Below are positions 32,120 through 40,836 of a stretch of DNA of 54,910 bases, in pieces. Made by a program: the position numbers and the translations under genes. Origin of the DNA: an uncultured bacterium. GTDB lineage: Bacteria > Bacillota > Clostridia > Oscillospirales > Oscillospiraceae. The notes under the pieces are model-generated. The model was not told the origin of the DNA, did no database searches, and saw nothing but the letters and a program-made list of their open reading frames with translations. The stretch is taken from positions 1 through 54,910 of the forward strand of contig CAMCCC010000014.1 in assembly GCA_945873205.1 (NCBI GenBank). The letters run 5' to 3'. Numbering within the stretch: position 1 is the stretch's first letter; every line of letters begins with the position of its first letter.

Positions 32120-34495
32120 ATGCGTTTTTTTGAAAAATCATTGATAACCCTGGAGCTGCCTGCCGTGCTGGAGATGCTGGCGGCAGAGGCGGTGGGGGAC
32201 ACCGCCAAGGAGCAGGCCCGGGCACTGAAGCCTTCCACGGAGCCGGCGGAGGTGCGCCGCCGCCAGGAGGAGACCACCGCTGCCAAGACCATGATGGTGG
32301 TGCGGGGCAGCCCCAGCTTCTCCGGCGTAAAGGACGTGCGCCCCTCTCTGGCCCGGGCCGACCTGGGCGGCGCCCTCAACACCCGGGAGCTGCTGGATAT
32401 TGCCCGGGTGCTTCAGTGCGCCCGGCTGGTGCGGGGCTACATCGCCGATGACACCGTGGGCAAGACGCCCATCGACCATCTGTTCTACGCCCTCCATGCC
32501 AACAAGTTCCTGGAGGAGAAGATCAGCACCTCCATCAGCGGCGAGGATGAGATTGCCGACGGCGCCAGCCCGGAGCTGGCCAACATCCGCCGCCAGATGC
32601 GGGCCGCCGCCGCCCGGGCCAGGGACTCTCTGCAGAAGATCATCTCCTCGCCCAGCTATGCCAAGGCCCTGCAGGAGCCCATCATCACCATGCGGCAGGA
32701 CCGCTATGTGGTGCCGGTAAAGGCAGAGCATAAGGGGGCCATTCCCGGCCTGGTGCATGACATTTCCGCCTCCGGCGCCACCCTGTTTATCGAGCCCATG
32801 GCCGCCGTCAAGGCCAACAACGAGCTGCGGGAGCTGGCAGCGAAGGAGAAAATCGAGATCGACCGCATCCTGGCGGAGCTATCCGCCGACTGCGCCGAGC
32901 ACCGGGACGATATTTCCGCCGATTTTGAAATTCTGGTGCGGCTGGACCTGATCTTTGCCAAGGCCAAGCTCAGCTATAAACTGAACTGCCAGAGTGCCGC
33001 CGGTGAGGCCGGGGGCATCGTCCTGCGCCGGGCCCGGCATCCGCTGCTGGATCAGGCCAAGGCCGTGCCCATCAGCCTGGAGCTGGGGGACAGCTTTGAC
33101 ACCCTGGTGATCACCGGCCCCAACACCGGCGGCAAGACCGTCTCCATCAAGACCATCGGCTTGCTTGCCGCCATGAACCAGTGCGGCCTGCATATTCCCG
33201 CCGACGACGGCAGCAACCTGCCGGTGTTCAGCCACATCCTGGCGGATATCGGCGATGAGCAGAGCATTGAGCAGAACCTGTCCACCTTCTCTGCCCACAT
33301 GAGCAATATCGTCAACATTATCGAAGAATGCGATGACCGCTCTCTGATTCTGTTTGACGAGCTGGGTGCCGGCACCGACCCCACAGAGGGTGCGGCCCTG
33401 GCCGTGGCTATTATCGAATATTGCCGCCGGCGGGGCGCCGTCATTGCCGCCACCACCCACTATGCGGAGCTGAAGGTCTATGCCACCAACGAGCCGGGAG
33501 TGCAGAACGCCTCCTGCGAGTTCGACGTGGAGACCCTCCGCCCCACCTACCATCTGCTGGTGGGCATCCCCGGCAAGTCCAACGCCTTTGCCATCTCCCA
33601 GCGTCTGGGCCTGGGGGAGGACATTATCGCGGACGCCCGCAACCGGGTCAGCACCGAGAGCGCCAGCTTTGAGGCCACCATCGAAAAGCTGGAGCAGACC
33701 CGTCTCCTGCTGGAGCGGGATCGGAACGAGGCCGCCGTGAAGCTGCGGGAGGCCCAAGAGAACGCCAAAAAGGCCGCCTTCCTGAAGGCGGAGCTGGAGG
33801 TGCGCCTGGACAAGGCGGACCTGAAATCCCGCCGGGAGGCGGAACGGATCATCCAGGAGGCCCGCAGCACCGCCGAGGAGGTGTTCCGGGAGCTGGACGA
33901 GATGCGCAAGCGTGCCAACGAGCAGGAGGAGGCCCAGCAGATCAACGAGGCCCGCTCCCAGCTGCGCCGGAAGCTGAATCTCAGCCAGGAGGCCCTGAAA
34001 AAAGACCTGGAGCCTGCGGCCCCGGAACAGACTTCTTCTCGCCCGGTGAAGGTGGGGGACACGGTGCAGATCAAGTCCATGGGCATGAAAGCCACGGTCT
34101 TGTCCATCTCGCCCGACCGGGTGCTGAGCCTCCGGGCCGGCATCATGAATGTGACGGCCAAAGAGGACGAGGTGCTGCTGCTGGAGGGCGTGAAGGCCCC
34201 CGGCCCCAAGGCCGCAGCCAAAAGCAGCGCTGCCCAGCTGCGCTCCATGAGCATCGAACCCCAGATCGACCTGCGGGGCATGGAGAGCGTGGAAGCCGTC
34301 CTGGCGGCGGAGCGGTATATTGACAGTGCCGTCATGTCCCGGCTGAAAACCGTCACCATCATCCACGGCAAGGGTACCGGCGCCCTGCGCGCCGCGGTGC
34401 AGCAAATGCTGAAACGGAACAAAAGCGTAAAATCTTTCCGTCTGGGAAGATTTGGCGAGGGTGAGGCAGGCGTTACCGTTGTCGAACTTAAATAA
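32120..34495 (+). CDS. mutS2: Endonuclease MutS2
   Basis: 791 residues, full length. It contains the MutS clamp/lever helices, an ATPase with Walker A GPNTGGKT at ~333-340, Walker B ILFDELGAGTDP and the ABC signature region STFSAHMSN, a long coiled coil (~510-640), a KOW-like segment VKVGDTVQIKSMG, and a C-terminal Smr nuclease domain from ~715 with DLRGME and IIHGKGTGALR. MutS2 acts in suppression of recombination and in ribosome rescue/collision splitting in some Firmicutes. ATG 32120 lacks a strong ribosome site and probably depends on coupling with recO 4 nt upstream. Confidence 0.97.
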   Translation: MRFFEKSLITLELPAVLEMLAAEAVGDTAKEQARALKPSTEPAEVRRRQEETTAAKTMMVVRGSPSFSGVKDVRPSLARADLGGALNTRELLDIARVLQCARLVRGYIADDTVGKTPIDHLFYALHANKFLEEKISTSISGEDEIADGASPELANIRRQMRAAAARARDSLQKIISSPSYAKALQEPIITMRQDRYVVPVKAEHKGAIPGLVHDISASGATLFIEPMAAVKANNELRELAAKEKIEIDRILAELSADCAEHRDDISADFEILVRLDLIFAKAKLSYKLNCQSAAGEAGGIVLRRARHPLLDQAKAVPISLELGDSFDTLVITGPNTGGKTVSIKTIGLLAAMNQCGLHIPADDGSNLPVFSHILADIGDEQSIEQNLSTFSAHMSNIVNIIEECDDRSLILFDELGAGTDPTEGAALAVAIIEYCRRRGAVIAATTHYAELKVYATNEPGVQNASCEFDVETLRPTYHLLVGIPGKSNAFAISQRLGLGEDIIADARNRVSTESASFEATIEKLEQTRLLLERDRNEAAVKLREAQENAKKAAFLKAELEVRLDKADLKSRREAERIIQEARSTAEEVFRELDEMRKRANEQEEAQQINEARSQLRRKLNLSQEALKKDLEPAAPEQTSSRPVKVGDTVQIKSMGMKATVLSISPDRVLSLRAGIMNVTAKEDEVLLLEGVKAPGPKAAAKSSAAQLRSMSIEPQIDLRGMESVEAVLAAERYIDSAVMSRLKTVTIIHGKGTGALRAAVQQMLKRNKSVKSFRLGRFGEGEAGVTVVELK

Positions 34496-34551
34496 AATTT
34501 GCCGTAGCGAAGAAAAATAAATGTTGAAAATAATGAAAGCTACGAAAGCGG

Positions 34552-34580
34552 TTGACGATTTCCGAAAAATTTGTTAAATT
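34552..34580 (+). promoter_or_regulatory. Predicted sigma-A promoter for the HPr gene
   Basis: TTGACG (34552-34557), 16-17-nt spacer, TTAAAT/TAAATT (34574-34580) with TG upstream; AAGGAG and ATG 34619 follow. Confidence 0.6.
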
Positions 34581-34618
34581 AGAAAAGCAATATCGTTATG
34601 AAATAAGGAGTGGCAAGT

Positions 34619-34882
34619 ATGATAACCAAAGAAGTAGTCATCAATAATCAGGTAGGTCTTCATGCCCGGCCCGCGACTTTCTTCATTCAGAAAGCCAACG
34701 AGTTCAAGAGCAGCATCTGGGTGGAGAAGGAAGAGCGGCGTGTGAACGCCAAGAGCCTCCTGGGTGTTCTTTCCCTGGGCATTGTCAAGGGAACCACCAT
34801 CAACATCATTGCTGACGGTGCTGACGAGGATGCGGCTATCGCTACCCTGGCCGAACTCATTGATTCCGATTTCAACGAGTAA
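34619..34882 (+). CDS. ptsH: HPr family phosphocarrier protein
   Basis: 87 residues. His15 in GLHARPAT is the PEP/EI phosphorylation site and Ser46 in NAKSLLGV is the regulatory HPr-kinase site, so it can serve both sugar transport and CcpA-type catabolite control. ptsI is not adjacent, which is common in Clostridia. The start is ATG 34619 with AAGGAG ~10 nt upstream (an in-frame upstream GTG at 34610 overlaps that site). It has its own promoter and terminator, fitting an abundant standalone protein. Confidence 0.95.
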   Translation: MITKEVVINNQVGLHARPATFFIQKANEFKSSIWVEKEERRVNAKSLLGVLSLGIVKGTTINIIADGADEDAAIATLAELIDSDFNE

Positions 34883-34903
34883 TCTGATCAAATTGATAAA
34901 AAC

Positions 34904-34933
34904 AGGCGCGTGAGCATCACGCGCCTATTTTTT
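34904..34933 (+). terminator. Intrinsic terminator of ptsH
   Basis: Ten-bp stem AGGCGCGTGA/TCACGCGCCT with a GCA loop followed by ATTTTTT. Confidence 0.93.
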
Positions 34934-34982
34934 GTGAACGGCGCATAATCTGATCATCCTTTGAATTCCCGTGAGGTCCATC

Positions 34983-35840
34983 ATGAAAAAAGAAAATCTG
35001 GCAATTATAGAAATGCTGGTCTGCGCCACGCTGTGGAGCATTGCCGGCATCTTCATCAAGCTTATCCCCTGGAACGGCTTTGCCGTGGCCGGCATGCGCA
35101 GCCTGATCGCCGGCGCCACTATCGCTGTGTATATGCTCATCGCCCGGCACCGCTTTGTGCTGAGCAAAAAGACCTTCCTGGCCGGTGCGCTGTCCGCCTG
35201 CGTGTATACCTGCTTTGTCTGCGCCAATAAGCTGACCACCGCCGCCAACGCCATCGTCCTGCAGTTCACCTCCCCGGTGTTTATCGTCATTTTCACCGCC
35301 CTGATCTACAAGACCCGCATCCGCAAGGCGGATGCCGCTGTGGTCACCCTGACCCTGCTGGGCATTGCCCTGTTCTTCTTTGACCAGCTGCAGCCCGGCT
35401 ATATCCTGGGCAACCTGGTGGCCATTGCCGCCGGCATGTTCATGGCCGGCATGTTCATGGCTGTGGGTGAGCTGGAAGGGGAACAGCGCTTCTCCGGCAT
35501 CCTCATCGGCCAGTGCCTGACCTTCCTGGTGGGCCTGCCCTTCATCCTTGTTACCAAGCCCGTCTTCACCACCACCGCCACCCTCTCCATCCTGACCCTG
35601 GGCGTGTTCCAGCTGGGCATTTCCTACATCCTGTATGTGAAGTCCTCCCGGTACTGCCCGCCCCTGGCCTGCTGCCTGCTGGGCGCGGTGGAGCCGCTGC
35701 TGAACCCGGTGTGGGTGCTGATCTTTGACGGGGAGAAGCCCGGCATCTTTGCCCTGATCGGCGGCGTCATTGTGGTGGTCTCCATCACCCTCTGGTGCAT
35801 CTTCGGCAAGGAACAGATCACGGAAAGCCAGGAACCGTAA
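34983..35840 (+). CDS. DMT superfamily (EamA) transporter
   Basis: 285 residues, ten hydrophobic segments in two EamA repeats. Helix 1 carries CATLWSIAGIFIKLIPWNG and the end of the first repeat shows QFTSPVFIVIFTAL. The substrate is unknown. The duplicated GMFMAGMFMAVGE in helix 6 is notable. ATG 34983 has GTGAGG 7-8 nt upstream. uvrC follows after 30 nt without a terminator. It is a paralogue of the EamA gene at 22061 but clearly diverged. Confidence 0.92.
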   Translation: MKKENLAIIEMLVCATLWSIAGIFIKLIPWNGFAVAGMRSLIAGATIAVYMLIARHRFVLSKKTFLAGALSACVYTCFVCANKLTTAANAIVLQFTSPVFIVIFTALIYKTRIRKADAAVVTLTLLGIALFFFDQLQPGYILGNLVAIAAGMFMAGMFMAVGELEGEQRFSGILIGQCLTFLVGLPFILVTKPVFTTTATLSILTLGVFQLGISYILYVKSSRYCPPLACCLLGAVEPLLNPVWVLIFDGEKPGIFALIGGVIVVVSITLWCIFGKEQITESQEP

Positions 35841-35870
35841 AGTTTACATAACTGCAAAGAGGTTAATAGT

Positions 35871-37697
35871 ATGCTTGATACCCTGAGAGAAAAAGCCAAT
35901 AATCTGCCCCTGCTGCCGGGGGTGTATATCATGCTGGATGAAAAAAGCGAAGTGATATACGTTGGCAAAGCCAAGAAGCTGAAAAACAGGGTCAGCAGCT
36001 ATTTCCATGGGGAGCATCTGCCCAAGGTGCAGGCCATGGTGGACAAGGTGGCAGACTTCAACGTCATCGTGGCCGCCAGCGAGTTCGAGGCCCTGGTGCT
36101 GGAAAACTCCCTGATTAAGCGCCATAAGCCCCATTACAACATCCTTTTGAAGGACGATAAGGGTTATCCCTTCATCCGCCTGGATATGCGGGAAGAATAC
36201 CCCAGCATGAGCCTCAGCAACCGGGCCGCCAAGGACGGCGCCAGGTATTACGGCCCTTTCGGCAGCCGGGGCCAGACCAAAAACGTCATCAGCACCATCA
36301 GCAAGGCCCTGCTGCTGCCGGATTGCTCCCGGAAGTTCCCCCGGGACATCGGCAAGGAGCGGCCCTGCCTCAATTACCATATGGGCGCCTGCCTGGGCTG
36401 GTGCCTGAAGGACAGCAGCGGCGAGGAATACCGCCGCCGCATGAGCCAGGCGGCCCTGATCCTGGAGGGCAAGAGCGGGGAACTGCTGGAAGACCTGCGC
36501 TGCCAGATGGAGCAGGCGGCGGAGGAGCTGCGCTTTGAAAAGGCCGCCGAGCTGCGGGACCGGCTGCGGGCGGTGGAAAACCTCTCCAACCGCCAGCGGG
36601 TCATTGCCACCGCCTTTGCCGATACCGACGCCATCGGCTTCTGCCGGGGGGCCAAAAGCTGCTTCACTGTGCTGCACTTTGTCAACGGCGACCTGGTGGG
36701 CAAGGACACGGAAATGATGGAAGAACCCCTGGAAGAGGACAGCGAGGCCATTTCCGACCTGGTGCGCCAGTATTATACCGCCCACCGGGGCGGCTGGCCC
36801 AAATCTATCCTGCTGCCCTGTGAGATCGAGGACCGGCAGGATCTGGAGGAACTGCTGAGCCAGTGCTCCGGCCGCAGAATGTATATCGAGACGCCCAAGC
36901 GGGGAGAGCGGATGCGGCTCATTGAGAGCGCCGCCCTCAACGCCCGGGAGGAGATTCAGCGCCGCACCACCGCGGCCCAGCGCCGCTCCAAGACTTTGGA
37001 GTGGCTGCAGAAGACTCTGGAGCTGGACCGGTTCCCGGAGCGGATCGAGGCCTTCGACGTATCCAACCTGGGGGCCACCGGCATCGTGGCGGCCATGACC
37101 GTCCATGTGGACGGCAAGCCCCTGAAGCGGGACTATCGGAAGTTCCGCATCAAGGACCTGGAAATGCAGGATGACTATGCCAGCATGTACCAGGCGGTGT
37201 ACCGCCGGTTCCGGCACTATGCGGAAGGGGATGAGAAGTTCTCTCCGCTGCCGGACCTGCTGCTGATCGACGGCGGCGACACCCATGCCGCCGTGGCCGT
37301 CCAGGCCCAGCTGGACCTTGGCTTCTGCGTGCCCACCTTCGGCATGGTGAAGGATGACCGGCACCGCACCCGGGCCCTGATCAGCCCCGAGGGGCAGGAG
37401 ATCGGCATCAGCCAGAACCAGGGGGTGTTTGCCCTCATCGGCGGCATCCAGGAGGAGACTCACCGTTTCGCCATTGAATATCAGCGTTCCCTGCGCAGCG
37501 AGAACTATGGCTCTACCCTGGACAAGATTCCCGGCGTGGGGGAAAAGCGCCGCAATGAGCTTATCAAAACCTTTAAATCCGTCAAGGCTATCCGGGAGGC
37601 CAGTCTGGAGCAGCTCCGGCTGGTGGTGCCCAAAAATACGGCCCAGGCGGTGTATGACTATTTCCACAGCGGGGAGAGTGAAAAAACATGCGAGTGA
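35871..37697 (+). CDS. uvrC: Excinuclease ABC subunit C
   Basis: 608 residues, full length. The N-terminal GIY-YIG nuclease domain has GVYIMLDEKSEVIYVGKAK; a UVR motif lies near 200-235 (EQAAEELRFEKAAELRDR); the C-terminal RNase-H-like nuclease has FDVSNLGATG and LLLIDGGDTH; and a HhH pair closes the protein (IPGVGEKRRNELIKTF). With UvrAB it makes the 3' and 5' incisions in nucleotide excision repair. AGAGG is ~8 nt before ATG 35871. It overlaps rsmD by 10 bp. Confidence 0.97.
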   Translation: MLDTLREKANNLPLLPGVYIMLDEKSEVIYVGKAKKLKNRVSSYFHGEHLPKVQAMVDKVADFNVIVAASEFEALVLENSLIKRHKPHYNILLKDDKGYPFIRLDMREEYPSMSLSNRAAKDGARYYGPFGSRGQTKNVISTISKALLLPDCSRKFPRDIGKERPCLNYHMGACLGWCLKDSSGEEYRRRMSQAALILEGKSGELLEDLRCQMEQAAEELRFEKAAELRDRLRAVENLSNRQRVIATAFADTDAIGFCRGAKSCFTVLHFVNGDLVGKDTEMMEEPLEEDSEAISDLVRQYYTAHRGGWPKSILLPCEIEDRQDLEELLSQCSGRRMYIETPKRGERMRLIESAALNAREEIQRRTTAAQRRSKTLEWLQKTLELDRFPERIEAFDVSNLGATGIVAAMTVHVDGKPLKRDYRKFRIKDLEMQDDYASMYQAVYRRFRHYAEGDEKFSPLPDLLLIDGGDTHAAVAVQAQLDLGFCVPTFGMVKDDRHRTRALISPEGQEIGISQNQGVFALIGGIQEETHRFAIEYQRSLRSENYGSTLDKIPGVGEKRRNELIKTFKSVKAIREASLEQLRLVVPKNTAQAVYDYFHSGESEKTCE

Positions 37698-38227
37698 TCA
37701 GCGGCAGTGTCCGGGGCAGACGGCTCAAAACCCCGGAAAATTATGACATCCGCCCCACCACCGACAACGTGAAGGAGTCCCTTTTCAACATCATCCAGTT
37801 TGATATTGAGGGCCGCCGGGTGCTGGATCTTTTTGCCGGCACCGGCCAGCTGGGTATTGAATGCCTGAGCCGGGGAGCAGAGAGCGTGGTGTTTATCGAC
37901 CAGAGCCGGGAAGCGGTGAAGATCATCAAGGAGAACCTGAAAGCCTGCGGCCTCAGTGCTCCGGTGCTGCAGCAGGAGGCCCTTTCCTATCTGCGCAGCT
38001 GCGGCCGCTTCGACCTGATTTTTGTAGATCCGCCCTATGATTCCGGACTGTACGAACCGGTGCTGAATGTGATCAATTCGGTTGACATATTGTCGGATGG
38101 TGGTATAATAGTTTGCGAATCTCGCAGGGAGACCCCCATGCCGGAGCTGGCTGCGCCCTATCAGAAGCGCAGGGAATACCGCTACGGCAAGGTGAAGCTC
38201 ACCCTGTATGTGAAGGAGAGCGCCTGA
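37688..38227 (+). CDS. rsmD: 16S rRNA (guanine966-N2)-methyltransferase RsmD
   Basis: 179 residues. MRVISGSVRGRRLKTPEN and RPTTDNVKESLFNI are RsmD hallmarks; LDLFAGTGQLGIE binds SAM and FVDPPYDSG is the catalytic N6/N2 methylase motif. It methylates G966 in 16S rRNA. The start overlaps the uvrC end by 10 bp and the stop shares one base with the coaD start, giving a tight uvrC-rsmD-coaD chain. rsmD-coaD is a widespread bacterial pair. A near-consensus promoter sits inside its 3' third. Confidence 0.96.
   Translation: MRVISGSVRGRRLKTPENYDIRPTTDNVKESLFNIIQFDIEGRRVLDLFAGTGQLGIECLSRGAESVVFIDQSREAVKIIKENLKACGLSAPVLQQEALSYLRSCGRFDLIFVDPPYDSGLYEPVLNVINSVDILSDGGIIVCESRRETPMPELAAPYQKRREYRYGKVKLTLYVKESA
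38082..38109 (+). promoter_or_regulatory. Near-consensus promoter inside rsmD, for coaD
   Basis: TTGACA (38082-38087), 16-nt spacer, TATAAT (38104-38109), with TGG directly upstream. It lies within rsmD codons, 118 nt before the coaD start. Confidence 0.6.
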
Positions 38228-38721
38228 TGTCTATCGCAATCTGCCCGGGAAGCTTTGATCCCATCACGCTGGGCCACCTGAATATTATCCGCCGCGCCAG
38301 CCGCATTTTTGACCGGGTGGTGGTCTGCGTCATGTTTAACTCCACCAAGACCTCCCCTATGTTCAGCGTGGAGGAGCGGGTGGATATGGTGCGCCGGGCT
38401 GTGGCCAAATACCCCAATGTCACCGTGGACTGCTCCGACGGGCTGCTGGCCGAGTATGCCAGGCAGTTTGATGGGGCAGTGGTGGTGAAGGGCCTGCGGG
38501 CTGCCTCGGACTTTGAATATGAGTTCCAGATGAACCTCATCAATAAGAAGATCAACCCGGAGATGGAGACCATGTTCCTCACCTCCAGCGAGAAGTATAC
38601 CTTCCTCAGCTCCTCCATCGTGCGGGAAATGGCCCGGTACGACGCGGATCTGAAGGGCCTGGTGCCGGATGAGATCATTGATGAGATTCGAGAGAAAGCC
38701 AAACAATGGAGGTTGGGCTGA
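38227..38721 (+). CDS. coaD: Phosphopantetheine adenylyltransferase
   Basis: 164 residues, the usual length. PPAT motif GSFDPITLGH spans 8-17 (nucleotide-binding TxGH), VVKGLRAASDFEYEFQMN forms the substrate pocket and FLSSSIVREMA is the ISSTxxR-type motif. It makes dephospho-CoA from phosphopantetheine and ATP. ATG 38227 shares its A with the rsmD TGA stop, with AAGGAG ~9 nt upstream. A long in-frame extension to 38113 is just the rsmD overlap. Confidence 0.97.
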   Translation: MSIAICPGSFDPITLGHLNIIRRASRIFDRVVVCVMFNSTKTSPMFSVEERVDMVRRAVAKYPNVTVDCSDGLLAEYARQFDGAVVVKGLRAASDFEYEFQMNLINKKINPEMETMFLTSSEKYTFLSSSIVREMARYDADLKGLVPDEIIDEIREKAKQWRLG

Positions 38722-38722
38722 T

Positions 38723-39283
38723 ATGGATAGCAACAGAAACGTTCTTGATCTGCTGGATGTTTTGTACGCCATGGTGACCGACGCCTGGAGCGTGCCCCTG
38801 GGCAATGACAAGTGCATTATCGAGCGGGAGAAAGCGGTGGCCCTGATCAATGACATTAAGGCCAGCCTGCCCAGCTCTGTTGCGGAGGCCCAGCGCCTGG
38901 TGGCGGCCCGGGACGAATTCATCGGCAACGCCAAGCGGGAGGCCGAGGCCCTGCGGAAAAACGCCGAGGAGCAGGCCCGCGCCATGGTGGAGGAGCAGGA
39001 GATTGTCCGCGTGGCCAAGGCCAAAAGCGCGGAGATGCTCTCCTCTGCCGAAGCCAAGAGCAAGGAACTGCGCCGGGTGGCCAGCCAGTATGTGGATGAC
39101 ATCATCCGCCAGACGGTGGAGAGCCTCAACGGCGCCCTGACCACGGTCCAGACCGCCCAAAACTCTTTCCGCAGCCTGGGCGGCCAGCCCCAACCCAAAG
39201 CCCCGGAGAAAGAGAAAAGCTCCGAAGATATCCTGCCTGTCACCAGCAACATCATTATCGAGCAGCGCAGAAGCGACGAATGA
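38723..39283 (+). CDS. Cytoplasmic coiled-coil protein of unknown function
   Basis: 186 residues. A short N-terminal helix pair (LDLLDVLYAMVTDAW) is followed by a long Glu/Ala/Arg-rich helix (~35-140, for example RDEFIGNAKREAEALRKNAE) and a disordered Pro/Lys/Glu tail. No membrane segment. The layout resembles DivIVA-like or ATP-synthase-b-like coiled coils, and similar genes follow coaD in other Clostridia (recalled, not checked). GGAGG lies 11 nt before ATG 38723, and the gene begins 1 nt after coaD stops, so the two are co-transcribed. A division or envelope-scaffold role is conjecture. Confidence 0.82.
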   Translation: MDSNRNVLDLLDVLYAMVTDAWSVPLGNDKCIIEREKAVALINDIKASLPSSVAEAQRLVAARDEFIGNAKREAEALRKNAEEQARAMVEEQEIVRVAKAKSAEMLSSAEAKSKELRRVASQYVDDIIRQTVESLNGALTTVQTAQNSFRSLGGQPQPKAPEKEKSSEDILPVTSNIIIEQRRSDE

Positions 39284-39304
39284 CTACATATTGACAGCAA
39301 TCCC

Positions 39305-39342
39305 ATGTGCCGGACACTATCTTGTGTTCGGCACATTTTTTT
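39305..39342 (+). terminator. Intrinsic terminator of the uvrC-coaD unit
   Basis: Twelve-bp stem TGTGCCGGACAC/GTGTTCGGCACA (one G-T pair) followed by seven or more T residues. Confidence 0.9.
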
Positions 39343-39386
39343 ATAAATAAGGCAAGAAAAAGTCAAAATTTAACAAAAAGTTTCAC

Positions 39387-39415
39387 TTGCTTTTTCCAAA
39401 CACTCCCCCTATAAT
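39387..39415 (+). promoter_or_regulatory. Promoter of the mraZ division cluster
   Basis: TTGCTT (39387-39392), 17-nt spacer, perfect TATAAT (39410-39415), followed by MraZ-type direct repeats. Confidence 0.75.
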
Positions 39416-39426
39416 GAAAGAGCAAA

Positions 39427-39450
39427 GTGGTTAGAAGTGGTGAAAAATGG
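39427..39450 (+). promoter_or_regulatory. MraZ-box direct repeats
   Basis: GTGG at 39427 and 39437, and ATGG at 39447, spaced exactly 10 nt (GTGGTTAGAA GTGGTGAAAA ATGG). Regularly spaced TGG-containing repeats just upstream of mraZ are the known autoregulatory binding sites of MraZ. They lie just downstream of the predicted -10, suitable for repression. Confidence 0.65.
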
Positions 39451-39481
39451 TGTATTTTTCCATCGAAAGGGGGCAAACTGC

Positions 39482-39898
39482 ATGACAGGTGAATACCAGC
39501 ACTCTCTTGACAGCAAGGGCAGGCTGTTCATACCCGCCAAGCTCAGGGATGAACTGGGCGAGGTGTTTTTTGTTACCCTGTCCATGGAGCGCTGCCTCTG
39601 CGCCTACAGCAGTGAGAACTGGCAGGCCTTTTCCGATAAGGTCAATGCCATGCCCTATGTGAAGCAGCGGAAGATGCGCCCTCTGTTTGCCCATGCCGCC
39701 CGCTGTGAGCTGGACAGTCAGGGCCGGGCCCTGATCCCCCAGAACCTGCGGGAATACGCGGGGCTGACCAAGTCCGTCACCGTGGTGGGCTGCAATAACC
39801 ATGCCGAGCTTTGGGACAGTGACAGCTGGCAGGCCATCTTCCAGCTGGAGACCACCCCGGAGAACATCGCCGCCGTAATGGAGGAACTGGAATTTTGA
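39482..39898 (+). CDS. mraZ: Transcriptional regulator MraZ
   Basis: 138 residues carrying two SpoVT-AbrB-like halves: EYQHSLDSKGRLFIPAKLRD and RCELDSQGRALIPQNLRE, each with the D-x-KGR/D-x-QGR signature. MraZ forms rings that bind repeats upstream of its own gene and controls the division cluster. ATG 39482 has AAAGGGGG 9 nt upstream; an upstream in-frame GTG at 39437 lies inside the MraZ boxes. Its stop codon overlaps the rsmH start (TTGA). Confidence 0.97.
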   Translation: MTGEYQHSLDSKGRLFIPAKLRDELGEVFFVTLSMERCLCAYSSENWQAFSDKVNAMPYVKQRKMRPLFAHAARCELDSQGRALIPQNLREYAGLTKSVTVVGCNNHAELWDSDSWQAIFQLETTPENIAAVMEELEF

Positions 39899-40833
39899 CA
39901 ACCGAAGCCAAGCATTTTTCCGTGCTGCTGAACGAATGTATTGAAAATCTGAATATAAAGCCCAGCGGGGTGTACCTGGACGGTACCCTGGGCCTGGGCG
40001 GTCACTCTTATCAGATCGCTTCCCGGCTCACCACCGGCCGCCTCATCTGCATTGACCGGGATGAGACCGCCATTGAAAGGGCCGGAAAGCGTCTTGCGCC
40101 TTTTGGGGATAAAGTCACCCTTGTCCACGGCAACTTTTCCGATGCCGCCCAGATTATCGAGTCTCTGGGCATCCCCGGCGTGGACGGGATGCTTTTCGAT
40201 CTTGGCGTCTCCTCGCCCCAGCTGGATGAAATTGAGCGGGGCTTTTCCTATATGGGGGATGCACCCCTGGATATGCGCATGGACGCGGGGGACAGCCTCA
40301 CCGCCTATGAGGTGGTGAACACCTGGCCGGAGGAGCGGCTGAACCGCATCCTGTGGGATTACGGGGAGGAGCGCTATGCCCGCCGCATCAGCCGGGCCAT
40401 TTTGGAACACCGGGCCAAAAAGCCCATTGCCACCACCCTGGAACTGGTGGAGATCATCAAGGGCGCCATGCCTGCCGCCGCCCTGCGGGAGAAGCAGCAC
40501 CCGGCCAAGCGCAGCTTCCAGGCCATCCGCATCGCCGTCAATGACGAGTTGGGCGCCATCTCCCAAATGATGGAAACCGCCCCGGACAAGCTGAACAAAG
40601 GCGGCCGCCTCTGCGTCATCAGCTTCCACTCCTTGGAGGATCGGATCGTCAAATCCGGTATCGCTGCCCGGGAGAACGGCTGCACCTGCCCCCGGGAAGC
40701 CCCCATCTGCACCTGCGGCTTCGTTCAGATTCTGAAAAGCGTCAGCCGCAAGCCCATCCTGCCCAGCGCGGAGGAGCTGGAGCAAAATCCCCGTTCCCGC
40801 AGCGCCAAGCTGAGAGTGGCGGAAAGGGTATAG
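39895..40833 (+). CDS. rsmH: 16S rRNA (cytosine1402-N4)-methyltransferase
   Basis: 312 residues, standard for RsmH/MraW. HFSVLLNECIENLNIKPSG, DGTLGLGGHS (SAM loop), FDLGVSSPQLD, KRSFQAIRIAVNDEL and SFHSLEDRIVK are family blocks; the Cys-rich CTCPREAPICTCG near the end is typical. It methylates C1402 in the ribosomal P site. The start is TTG 39895, 10 nt after GGAGG, overlapping the mraZ stop codon by 4 bp. Confidence 0.97.
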   Translation: MTTEAKHFSVLLNECIENLNIKPSGVYLDGTLGLGGHSYQIASRLTTGRLICIDRDETAIERAGKRLAPFGDKVTLVHGNFSDAAQIIESLGIPGVDGMLFDLGVSSPQLDEIERGFSYMGDAPLDMRMDAGDSLTAYEVVNTWPEERLNRILWDYGEERYARRISRAILEHRAKKPIATTLELVEIIKGAMPAAALREKQHPAKRSFQAIRIAVNDELGAISQMMETAPDKLNKGGRLCVISFHSLEDRIVKSGIAARENGCTCPREAPICTCGFVQILKSVSRKPILPSAEELEQNPRSRSAKLRVAERV

Positions 40834-40836
40834 GCC

